Shown one piece after another: positions 10,669 to 21,280 of a DNA stretch of 64,000 nucleotides. A program made the translations under genes and the position numbers. The notes below the pieces were generated by a model. It made no database searches. It saw only the letters and a program-made list of their open reading frames with translations, and was not told where the DNA came from. Source of the DNA: Apium graveolens (lineage: Eukaryota > Streptophyta > Magnoliopsida > Apiales > Apiaceae); the NCBI RefSeq assembly GCF_009905375.1, contig NW_027417519.1:45036-109035 (forward strand), given 5' to 3'. Within the stretch, counting starts at the first letter, position 1. Every line of letters starts with the position of its first letter.

Positions 10669-11614
10669 GTTCTACTATGAATATATAACTGTGTTTGATT
10701 TCGCTATGGTACGGAATAAAAGTATTGATGAAATCAAAACACAAAGTAATCAAATACAAGTATTTAAAAACTTTTTGATGGATTAAACTTTTCCATCAGA
10801 GATATATATTAATATGAGAACCCTGTGATGCAATGTTTGCATACAGCTGCTTACAAATTGAACTTACAAAGAACAGAGAAACTCTTTACAGATGTAGCTT
10901 TTTCTATTTCTCTGGTAATTGCTTACTTACTACAATATTGTTATACTTGCTACACTTCGTTTATATATCACCAAGTTACATGATAAAAAGAACAAATAAA
11001 TAAGACAAAATGTTTCTAGTCTAATTTTATGCTCCTTCATTTCTCCATCTAGCATCTTTGAATATCTTCAGTTTAGCATGGAAATGGAAATGCTTCTTTG
11101 TTCTATAAAACCTGCAAATAGGCTGCCACATTCCATTTGCATACAATCAATGCATGTCACTATCAAGTCACTATCAACTGCTCTTTTGAATTTGTTCATC
11201 TGTTGAAACTCAGTTAGATCATCCGTTAAAACTCTGTGGGATCATCCGTTGAGGCTTTATTGGATCATCCGTTGAAGCTTTAGTTGGTCATCCGTTGAAA
11301 CCTTGTGGAACATTCGTTGAGAGCATCTTCATAGCAGTTAACTCTATTTCACTTATAGAAGATTACATGACATCTAATATTTACAATTAGCCAACCTATC
11401 TTGCATATCAATCTAATAGTCAACATGACTTAAAACATCTTCCAATAACTAGTTCTCTAAGGTATCACAATATGCAGAAATGTCGTAATAAACTTACTAA
11501 TACATAAGCTACCCTTTTAATGGATGTTAAAGTGATCATCTGTTGAAGGCTACTAGATAAATCTACTAAGTGTTTTGTTTAACTTATCATCAAGTACACA
11601 ACATACTCCTAACA
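10669..11614 (-). mobile_element. 3' LTR of older Sirevirus 'SIRE3', interrupted by SIRE2
   Basis: On the minus strand it begins TGTTAGGAGTATG next to a polypurine tract. It aligns with the SIRE2 LTR all along but lacks the last 80 or so bases, because SIRE2 inserted there (junction 10668/10669). It contains its own motif array (11198-11325). Confidence 0.75.
11198..11325 (-). repeat. 24-26-bp repeat with ATCCGTTGA core (SIRE3 LTR)
   Basis: Six degenerate units (GATCATCCGTTGAAGCTT-like) occupy the same position as the SIRE2 array. The core here is CCGTTGA, as in SIRE1, not CCGTCGG. Confidence 0.7.
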
Positions 11615-11655
11615 ATCTCCCCCAATTTATATCTACTAGAATTGTAGCCATAAAT
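11615..11655 (-). other. SIRE3 polypurine tract and adjacent imperfect hairpin
   Basis: The minus strand reads GGGGGAGAT directly before the LTR start. Next to it (11624-11655) is an imperfect inverted repeat (AATTTATATCTA / TAGCCATAAATT). SIRE1 has a perfect version at 29505-29535. Confidence 0.65.
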
Positions 11656-11813
11656 TAAGAGAAACTTGATGATAACAAAACACCCTATGAATATATACTG
11701 AATTAAAGTAGATAAAATTTACAAGTGCTACAATTTATTGACAAACATACAGAGGAAGGTTTGTAGAGAATCTCACAGGCCAATTTCAAGGTGCTCCTCT
11801 AGACTGAGCAAAT

Positions 11814-12645
11814 TTAGCTTTTGTTGGAATCTAAAGCATGTTGCTTTTGTTGTTGTTTGAGCCTCACCTTTTCTTCTTTCTTAGCATCTGCAAACTGTGG
11901 ATGTCCAGCCACCACACAGATCATTTTCACATTCCTATAGATTTTGGCTATTCTCTTCTTTAAGACTGAGTCTCTCGGATCTTTGAAGAAAGTAATAGAC
12001 CTTCCAAGTAGTTTCTTCTCATCTGGATTATAGGTTTCATACATTAGTTCCAATGGATTTTTGTCTGAATTCTTTGGATAATTTCTCTTTGGCTGAAAAA
12101 TTACATTAGCCTTTGGAGATTTGATTGTTGAGGGTTGACCCCTTTCCATGTTCCCTAAGCTCATGTCATTTGTTGAATTTTCTTTCAATTAAGAGAAATG
12201 AGAAAAGACTTTATCTTGTTTCTCAATTTGACCAAATTTCTTCTTGATGTTCTCATCAAGCTGCTTCCATTTTTCTTTTATCTCCAATTCAGTTGCTGCT
12301 ATGTTGATCAAATCAATGCTGTCAAGAGTTGGTGGCTTAGAGAAAGTATTTTATGGAACAATCACCTTGCTGACTTGTATATTGAGCACTTCATCCCCCT
12401 TCACTAACTGACTCTCCCTGACTAACTGGAATAATAGAATCTTTCTCCCCCTTTTTGTTAGCATCAAGTTGAGCAGAGGTAGAGGCTTGTGCAACCACCA
12501 ACTTTTGAAGAAGAAGTGTTTGTTGAGCTTGATGGAGTTGAGTTTGAGTGATTGAGGTTTCCAGCGTCTTGAGCCTAGTGTCCAAAGAATCCACCTTGTT
12601 ACACATATCAGAGTTTTTCCTGAGTTGTCTGTTGATATCTAACAT
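11814..12645 (-). pseudogene. Remnant of Sirevirus 'env-position' ORF (SIRE3)
   Basis: The two open pieces (12391-12645 and 11814-12188) and the closed stretch between them translate to a protein colinear with residues about 890-1230 of the SIRE1 downstream ORF. A coiled-coil piece (LDTRLKTLETSI, then DANKKGE) corresponds to LEDRVQVIEDSV and DDNKKGE. The middle reads IDLINIAATELEIKEKW against IDLIQLAAAEIQVKEQR. The end reads VAGHPQFADAKKEEKVRLK against IQGHPKFSISKREETKRLK. There is a frameshift between the two pieces and an in-frame TAA at about 12189. The C-terminal domain of the SIRE1 protein is missing. Confidence 0.75.
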
Positions 12646-13513
12646 TGTTGTTATTGGTGAGACTAGCTGTATGAATAGTTATGTGATAACTCAACACGAT
12701 AACAACACTAGAACATGACAGGTTAATAATACTATGTCTACACAAGAAATCAGGAAGAATGAAGACAAGGAAAATACACTCAGAAGATTAGACGAAATCC
12801 TGAAGTCGGTCTACATGTCACTGAAAGAAGTTCATTAATATGATCATGCCCCAGTGAAGAACAAAGGTTAAAGACTTTCAGGGTTTCGGAAATGTTGAAG
12901 ATTCAGTATACAAATGCTATTGGAAGATTTCAGTGTATTGGCATTAATTGAAGATAGACAGTGTTCGAAGCATAGGAATCTGAAGAATTGAAGACAGGGT
13001 ATAGACAGAGATTAATGAAGATGTCTAAAGTACCATAAAGGATTTCAGTAAAAATACAGTTGTTTATTGACAGTCAGTGTCTGAAGCAATAAAGTTGAAG
13101 CAAGCTTAACAATGTAATCAAGGCTATAATACGAAGACCTGAATCGGGGTTAGTCGTCTGTGAACCAGACCAGTTGCACTAGGCGTCAACAGCTCATGAA
13201 AGGAATCTGGGTATTATTTATAGAAGAATTGTTAAGTTGAGGAACGTACTTGGATTGAACATTTATCTGTTAAAGTACGAGAAGAGGTGTGTGGGGTATA
13301 CAGCTAAACAGCTCTGGGGATTGGCGAAGCTCAAAGTTTAATTGTTAAATTAAATAAATTATTTAATGGACTTTAATATAATTTATTTAATAAACTTAAA
13401 ATGATTTATCTTATAAACTTTAAATAGGTTTATTTTATAAATCTAAATTAGTTTATTTACATAAGTTATATTTAAGTTTATTTTTATAAATTAATTTAGT
13501 TATAATTTAAACC

Positions 13514-13618
13514 TAAAAAGAAAAAGAAAAAAAGAGAAAAGGAAAATACAAAAAGAAAATACAAAAAGAAAATAGAAAAAGGAAAAAGAAAAAGAAAATA
13601 ATAAAAGAAAAGAAAAAG
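13514..13618 (+). repeat. A/G-only tract in C4 LTR
   Basis: About 105 bases almost wholly of A and G in AAAAAGAAAAT-type units. The Phe-rich open frames on the other strand are by-products of this tract. Confidence 0.8.
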
Positions 13619-13636
13619 TAACCTGGGTGACATAAT

Positions 13637-13793
13637 GTCGCCACAGGTGAACATATCTTGTTTAGTACCAAGTACATACATGTACTTGTTGTTTTAGTAA
13701 CATGTTGTCGCCACAGAGAAACTCCTCCTGTCGCCACACAAATCAACTACTCCCTCATGTACTACTGTCGCCACAGAAAGGTTGTCGCCACAG
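13637..13793 (+). repeat. GTCGCCACAG motif cluster in C4 LTR
   Basis: Four exact copies (13637, 13707, 13767, 13784) and one GTCGCCACAC (13730), irregularly spaced at 17-70 bp. Related copies recur in the internal leader at 15090-15280. Confidence 0.85.
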
Positions 13794-14374
13794 AAGTACT
13801 CAATTCTCAGCCACACAATTTTATTGTATAAAGTCTACACAATTGTAGCAGAAGGACAACAACCATTCATTTTGGATAAAATTCTGTTCATCTTCTCTCT
13901 CAAAAGAGAAGTGAAAATGGCAGTATTGATTTATAGAGAAGCTCAAGCTTTTTGTTTATCCGTTTAACTTCTCACCGGAGTAACGTTATAATACCCGATT
14001 TAATTCTTGTATATTCATAGGGGCATTATAATTGTTACCCGGTAATTAAATCCTAGTACAAACAAAAGCTAGATTATAGTATAGGATTTGATTTGTAAAT
14101 CTTTGTATTAGCTAGGAACTTTATTGTTCTTAGATTGTAGCCGGTTAATTTATTTTCCGGAGTGTAGCAACACCCCTCGAGGATTTATATATGAATATAT
14201 ATTTCCCCAAATATCTTGTGTTCCTCGTTTTATCGTTCCAAACACTATTCCTCTCAATAACTCGAAACCACTAACCGAGCACTAAATATTTTATCCGCTA
14301 AAGATTCGAAAGAATTTTTAATTTAGTGATTATCGTATTCAACCCCCCTTCTACGATAATTCGGGACCTAACAA

Positions 14375-14388
14375 TTGGTATCAGAGCT
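14375..14388 (+). other. Primer binding site of C4
   Basis: TTGGTATCAGAGCT begins two bases after the LTR end and matches initiator-Met tRNA priming. Confidence 0.85.
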
Positions 14389-15089
14389 GATTGATTGATA
14401 CACAAATCAGGATCATTAAATGAATTTATTTTATTAATTTTTTATTTACATAAATTTATTTTGTAAATTCAATTTACAAAATTTATTTTATAAATTTAAT
14501 TTAAATAAGTTTATTGTATGAACTTAATTTAAATAAATTTATTTTATAAATTTAAGTAAATTAATTTACTACTTAAATTTTAGTAAATAATTTTTTTTAA
14601 TTTAATTCTTTTTCGGTTTTTAGGCTTCCAATTTTGTTTTGGTTTATGTGTGATTTACTTTGGCACCTCCACGGATGTAGTTTGGCAGCCCCTTGTGAAA
14701 AGCTTAACAATTACGTGCGGGAAAAGAAAAAGACTGTTGACGTCCTGGCATTTGCACGCGTGAGCAACCTCCTGTTAAACACATGTGTGGCAAGTTTTCT
14801 GGGAAGCAAGCGGTCAAGGACACGCGCGGCTTTAAACAGTCACGCGCACAAAAATGGCAGCCAGTTTCATTTCTATTTGGAAAGCTAACCACGCGCGGCA
14901 AAGAGAAGTCGCCATAGGAGGTTACACGCGCGAGTAAATATGTATACCGGAAAAGGACGAAGCACTACTAAGGCGGTTTATTTGTTGTTTTATCACCGCA
15001 GAATCTGTTGCGACCTGTCTTAATCGTCACACAAAAAATATATATATTTTTCTAAGGCAACGAAAGAATACAGGAGCTAGTTTATCACC

Positions 15090-15280
15090 GCACAGCTGAT
15101 CGCCACAGCCGAGTGGTCGCCGCACAATTAAGTAAAAAGTCGGCGCACAGGCTGTTACCTGTAGTCGCCACTGGATTGAAGGCAAATAAATTTCTAAGGA
15201 AAAACAGAGGGGTAGAAGAGGTCGCCACAGACGAAAAAAATTTCTAAGGCAGAAAAGTAGTCACCTGTATTCGCCACACA
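15090..15280 (+). repeat. Dispersed CGCCACA(G) motifs in C4 leader
   Basis: One exact GTCGCCACAG (15221-15230) and several close forms (ATCGCCACAG at about 15099, GTCGCCGCAC at about 15116, GTCGCCACTG at about 15163, TTCGCCACAC at about 15270). It is the same motif as in the C4 LTR. Confidence 0.7.
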
Positions 15281-15509
15281 CGAACTTAGAAACTTTTCTG
15301 TAACCCCAAATAATTATTTCTGATTTATTTATTTCTCCTTAAAAATTTAAAATTCTTTAATTTAAATTTTTCTTAGATAATAATTTACGTTTTATTTAAT
15401 TTTTAAGAAAATTCGAAATTCTTGAATATTAGATTTTACGTAAATATTTATTTTCTAAGAAATTTAAAAATTTTGGAAATTTAAATTTTTCTTAAATATT
15501 AAATTAAGG

Positions 15510-16300
15510 GTACTCAAGGATTGGTAGACTCGGGATTCCTCCGGGCTTTTAAAGTGGATTTTAATCTTTCGAAGAAAACGAAGACCATGTGCTATTCAGA
15601 CGGAAATTATTGATAATGGTTTTCTTACTCCAAGGGAATTGGTTTCAAGACCTACAGACGAAAATTGTGGAACTTCCTCAAAGGCTTACTCCATAGGATA
15701 CCATTGGGTGTTCAGACACAGGGAATGAATAAAATATCTACGGGTAGAATTTTTCTCGGAGATTTTAAGAAAACTCTATGATTCCAGATTATACAGTCAC
15801 ACAGTGGTTTGTACCAATGCTATATTTATCCGGGAATCAATGAGATCATACAGGCAGGAATTGTGGAGGTCAGAGAGAATAGTGGGGACAAACAAATATC
15901 TCAGTTACATGCATTAAGGTTGGAACCTCGGGACAAAATGTAAGAGTTACTGATAACTGAATCAGAAGAAGCTCAGGTAGAAGTACTTGAGGGACTGGAC
16001 ATCAGGGCAGTGTTTCACTTATCAGAGAAGTTTAGTCGCATCAGATTCACAGGGAGTACATAAGCTATATCCAAGGATCAAGCCTATCTATTCTGAAGCA
16101 GAGACTTTTACAGATTCAGTTCAAGAGGTGTTTACAAGATTGAGATTGGGACAGATCCAAGATTTGATAGCTACAGTTATTACAAGAAATATGTGTCAAG
16201 TAACTATCAGGGGTTTTACTACAACAGAACAAGAAGCTTGACAAACAAGGATGAGTAGGAATTCAGTTGAAGAGCTGTGACAAAGGTGGAATGTTTTATC
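15510..16300 (+). other. Unclassified block with short open frames
   Basis: This block has a more balanced base composition than its surroundings, and its three forward frames look like decayed coding sequence. The longest open piece is 15987-16241 (84 codons, containing YSEAETFTDSVQEVFTRLRL). I do not recognise it. It may be decayed element coding sequence or a captured fragment. Confidence 0.3.
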
Positions 16301-17021
16301 AGGGAAGCATCCAGTCAAAACTTATAGTGCACGGGAAAGAGTTGGAATGGATCAGATGATGAGAATCATGAATATCTTGCTTTCATAGCAATCTCTGAAG
16401 ATAATCCAACTCACATATCTCAGGTTTCAATTTCTTGAACCATTGCAATATTTTGCTCTCAATATTTAATGCATAATAAGATCTTAGTGTTTATATGTTT
16501 AACACTCGCACAAGCATGATAGCATCACACATAGATAACGATGAACTAGTTCACTAGAATATTTTTCTGGTAACTAGGATTGATGTTTAACTTGTGCATG
16601 TTACATTAGATGATCTTAAATAATTGTTTGAATATTTGTTGAACATGATTAATTGCTTTAGTGAGATATATGTTTTCCAGCACTTAAGATCTTTGTTTTT
16701 GCTTATCTCTTGTATCCTATTACATTGTCATTTATTTATTTGATCTGAATTGTTTGTTAAGATGTATTAACTTATAATTGGATTGAGATAGCTAGATGAG
16801 ATCTATCAACAGGATTGGACTAGATAGAATTAGTGATTTATTTGTTAATTTTGTTTGTTCCATATCATGCTTGTCTTGCCTAATTCTTATGTGTAATGTT
16901 TCTGAATGAATGTCATATATTCTTAATACAATTCTTGCTTATTTTTATGCTATGAATGCATCTCTTAGTACTTGCATTAATTGTAGGAAAAACATGTTTA
17001 AGATTACAATAGGGCAAATAC

Positions 17022-20000
17022 TGTGACATCCCTCAAATCCGGGGTCAGGATTGGGTGTCACTACACAACTTTAAATAATAATAAAAAAACTGTATATTAA
17101 AATAAATATACAGATAACCCCTCATATTCAGGATCACTTACAAGTTATAGTATGAAACAAGAATCTAACCTTCTAAAATTTATATTATCTAAATACAATC
17201 TCATTACCTCATTACTAATTTCCTTGTATTGATCACTCTGAAATCTTCAAATTTCTTCAGCTGGAATCTCACCACTTTTACTGTCTATTAAAAGCTATTC
17301 ACTTTGCCCTCATTTGGTACTGAGAGAAATAAGAGTTCACAAAGAAAGAGTGAGCCAAAACTGCCCAGCAAGTATCATAAATGGTTTCCAGGTATCAGAA
17401 TAGAAAACTCCTGAAAACGATTGTTGAATGATTTTAAAAACATCTTTACATATTTAAATAGTTGAGCGAACAAAACATCGGCACTCATTGGCCTTTAATC
17501 ATAAATCACATTTTTCTGTAAAAGAACAGTGATCGTTTCAATATTTCATCCTTTTGAATCAAATCTCTGTTTGAGTTTGTAATTATGAACTATTCGGGAA
17601 GGAATGCCGTTAATGGCGATCAACAATAAATTAGACTGGACACTAGAAACCAATATATGCACTATAACCTGTTGATCAGTCAGGAGATAGTGCGGATCTA
17701 TACCCAACTGCATAGACCCAACCAACATATGGGGCACCCAGGCAACTATGGCCTAAAGGGGTCCGGTCCATCCCTGACCCATAGGATCCAGCTCATCAGT
17801 GGTCCTCATAATAACCGTCCAGCCCGTAGAGTATTTTGATGTCAGATCATTTTGATTTCAAAACATCCCAAATATGGGTTCGCAAATAACTCGAACGAAT
17901 GGGTATTTGCTCAAGAGAGCAATCGATAATATAGGAACAATAATGAAAAGAACTGGCATAATAAGAGTAATTGCAGTGAATTATAAAACAGTTAACTATT
18001 CTGAACTTAGAATATGAGCGAATAAATATTTGAAGTATTTTAAGAGAAAGGTTAGAAATACTTGCCTCAATTGATAATCCTATGATCTTTAAATAGCTGC
18101 CATAACACTCAGTCCTGTTGCATCTGTATTTTCCTTGACAGGCTACTTGACCTTTCTTATAATTTACCCTCTTAGATTTATCTTTATTCTGAATCCACTC
18201 GTATCAATATTACACGCAATCAGGCTTTATTTTTACAATCTCTATCTGGCTTTGAATGCTTCGTACTATGTGTATCTATCATAAAAGATACTATTTAATG
18301 AACTGACAACATATAATTGTCTAGTCTATACATTTATTCATATCGTCTACCCGCCCGATAATAATAGATAAGGATAACATCACAATCAGATAATGTTTAA
18401 AAGACACGCTGACTCATTATCCACATAACACGTAAACATAGGGCATATAATCATATAACACATAATCACGTAATTCATGTAGCACATAAGTTGAATCGAC
18501 AAGAGATAGGTCTCGATACGTTTAGAATTGGAATCGGGTCAAAAGGAGTATTTTATCAATTAATAACCGACTCAGAATGACTCGTAAAATAAACGATCTT
18601 TTATACAGAAGAAATTTTATCTCGAAAGTATTTTTCATGAAAGCAGAATATTTTTCTAAGTCTAGAGGCGTTCGTTTCGTATTAAACGGGCGAACGGTTG
18701 ATTTATTATGATTTTTTGAACATTTTTCGGAATTAAAACGGTCTCTGAATCATTTAATAATTGAATAATATGGTTCAAATACCCGAATACGACTTTAAAA
18801 TAATTTTATAATAATTATCGAGCTTTGAAAATAATTTAGAATAGTATTTTAAAGCTCGAAATTATTTTTCAGAATTTTTAAATCCAAAGTAAATAATTAA
18901 ATCTAATTAAATAATCAATTAAAATTAACTAATTAAATTAATTAATCAATTAATATTTAAATTAATTGGCTAATTAAATAATTAATTATCAACTAAAATT
19001 AATTAATAAATTAGGATTTATTTTGGAATTAAAATAATTTTTAGACTAATAAGTAATAAATTTTAGAATTTTTATAATTAAAAGAATTGAATTTTGAATT
19101 AATTTTTAAAAAATAAAATCCCAAGAACAGTTTTTAAGAAATCAGATTGGGACTTTTTGGATTCAAACCAGGTCGAACTCAAAGGAAAATGGGTCGGGAC
19201 CGGGTCAACTGCTCATCCGGGTCGGGATGAACACCGACCGGGTTCTGGGTTGAACCCAGTTTTCCGGCGAGAAGTCCCGACGCCGGCGTGTCTTTCTTCT
19301 GGCGAAACCCAAACAGTTGCATCCCATTTTCTATCAAACAACAATCGCAACAGCAGCATAACCCCGTCTCGGCTAACAACATCGACAATCAACTGCTCGT
19401 CCATTAATCCCGGCGAAAACTCCATGGATTTCGATGAGCCTTGCGAAAAACCGGCAAAACGACGACTTGATTGATTCTTAACCAAATTCAATGTTCTATG
19501 AACGAAATCAAAGCTTACAATACAACCAATTCATTCACGTTAATCCAAATAACAACAAATACTTCAATAATTCAGAAAATCAGAAAATCAATGATAAAAT
19601 TGACTCGAACCCAAGAATTCGAATAACCCGATTTAGAACTACAGCATCAAAAATACTTATATGAATCGATGGAAAACAACGTCACAAAGCTAATTTTATC
19701 ATCAAAACAAACCAAAAATCATTCAATCATAAATCCCCAAATTTCGAGTATAAACCCTAACTATTGAAATCAAAATTTACCTATCGTTCGAATTATTTGA
19801 TGGCATAAACAAAAAGAGCATGAAAATCTGAACATTTTGGTTACTCATACTTCGAATTCTGAAATATGCATCACCTTTAAATGATCGTTTGATCCTCAAG
19901 AATACCAAGAATACATTCTCAAAGAATTTTCAGAAAATCAAACCTTAATTACTACATGATATTGAACTCGGTTTTTGACATATAATATATCAAATTGACC

Positions 20001-20971
20001 AGAAAAATATTATCTACATGATGGAATTATCAAATCATATCAACAACATCAAGAACACATTTTTATAATTTAATCATCAAATAATTCAAATATAAATAAA
20101 TAAATAAGAAAATTACCTTAATTGCTGCACTAAGGTTGATTGATTCAGAAAGTACTTTTCGAGAGCCTCATTTTGATATATTACACGCTTAAATCGGAGT
20201 TCGGTAACACCTTCGTTCGTGCGTTTGATTTCCAAGAACGTATCATTTTTAGGGTTTTTCTCTGTAATTACTATATTTTTACTGGTTGTAAATGAATAAA
20301 CGAATAAAATGAAATAAGAAATATGCTATTTATATTTACGGAATATTGGTTTGTTTTGGATCGTAAAATTAGTTGCTTAGCCGCTAAGTAACTGCAATAA
20401 CGATCCGATTTGATACCCGTATTGGATAATTATCCAAATGGGGCTTTTATAAAACACTTTATACGAAAATAATGTAATAATATCCCGTCTTTCGAAAATA
20501 CGGGTTTTGTTGACTTACCGAAATGATTATCATATCGAAAATCTTGCGCCGGGCCGCGCACGGGTCAAACCGTAATCCGGATCGAAAAATTCAAAACACG
20601 GAAATTGTCCGGAATTACCAGATTAGGTTAGGAAGGAGTTTTCTGAAGAGTTTCGGGTTGTAAAAACGTAAAAATGGTTGAAGTCGGACAATTCCCGGCT
20701 TTATAAAATAATTTTATAATTATTCAGAAAATAATTAATAATTCATAAATCATTATAAAATCATATAACACTCCAAAAATTACAAGAAAAATATCTTAAT
20801 TATCTATATTTTGTTCTGGACATATTAAAATTAATATACTCACATTTTATTATATACAAACATCCAAATATTATTATCAATCATTAGATAATTCACCAAA
20901 AATTAATATGATATTCACATAATAATCATATATTGATACAAATAATTATACGATATTTCCCGGATGTTATA
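17022..20971 (-). mobile_element. 3' LTR of gypsy element 'G2' (3950 bp)
   Basis: On the minus strand it ends CCGGATTTGAGGGATGTCACA, the same as the copy starting at 26960. Its other end is TATAACATCCGGG next to a polypurine tract; the expected TG has probably become TA. The alignment with 26960-28323 is close apart from a 373-bp segment (18080-18452) missing there. The end CCGGATTTGGGGG resembles that of copy A LTRs, so the families are related. It contains an A/T-only stretch (about 18880-19120) and a CpG-rich island (19150-19480). No gene is seen. Confidence 0.8.
19150..19480 (-). other. CpG-rich island inside G2 LTR
   Basis: A stretch of about 330 bp with many CG, CCGG and GGGTC words lies in an otherwise very AT-rich LTR. 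Both strands have open frames of 69-105 codons there, which is expected in GC-rich DNA. No domain is recognised. It could be LTR regulatory sequence or a captured piece of host DNA. Confidence 0.5.
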
Positions 20972-20984
20972 TCCTTCCCCCCTT
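20972..20984 (-). other. Polypurine tract of G2
   Basis: The minus strand reads AAGGGGGGAAGGA immediately before the LTR start, in the expected place. Confidence 0.75.
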
Positions 20985-21218
20985 AAAATGATTCTGTCCT
21001 CAGAATCACGCTAAGGAATAATACTGATACTTTTCAAGTTTATCACTTTCATTTTCTCAGGTTAATCTCTCAACCTTATAATTTTTTTTATAACTTTAAC
21101 GTATAATATCAATCATTCCCTTAATAGCCTCTCGCTAACATCATATTCTATTTTTTGCTTGTATAACTCAATTCAAATCTCCATCTTCTATATATAATGG
21201 AGCTAACTTTCTCTTTCT

Positions 21219-21280
<62 letters not shown>

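Larger units (their letters stand above)
12660..14373 (+). mobile_element. LTR of copia-type element 'C4' (left end approximate)
   Basis: The right end is firm: CGGGACCTAACA at 14373, followed by the PBS. The tail TTCAACCCCCCTTCTACGATAATTC resembles the Sirevirus LTR tails, so C4 probably belongs to that lineage in the opposite orientation. The left end falls where homology to the SIRE3 ORF stops (about 12650-12670) and is not exactly placed. The LTR has an AT-rich middle (13330-13510), a purine tract (13514-13618) and GTCGCCACAG motifs (13637-13793). No coding sequence is seen. Confidence 0.6.
14389..17021 (+). mobile_element. C4 internal region, no recognisable gag or pol
   Basis: After the PBS come AT-rich near-repeats of TTTATTTTATAAATTTAA (14405-14600), resembling the AT-rich block of the LTR. 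A GC-richer part follows (14640-14940), then scattered CGCCACA motifs (15090-15280), another AT-rich stretch (15300-15510) and a GC-moderate block (15510-16300). From 16300 to 17021 I see nothing. No gag, protease, integrase or RT motif can be read. C4 may be a non-autonomous element, or the coding part may lie beyond G2. The boundary with G2 is at 17021/17022 (possible duplication AATAC). Confidence 0.5.

Noticed and set aside
13496..13746. Phe-rich open frames on the minus strand
   Set aside because: They are translations of an A/G-only tract opposite a non-coding LTR.
14634..14888. 84-codon ORF in C4 leader as a gene
   Set aside because: Short, with an overlapping opposite-strand ORF of similar length, no domain and no homologue in the window; likely chance in GC-richer DNA.
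19157..19491. ORFs of 69-105 codons in the GC-rich part of G2 LTR as a host gene exon
   Set aside because: Both strands are open, no splice or domain evidence; kept only as a CpG-rich block.
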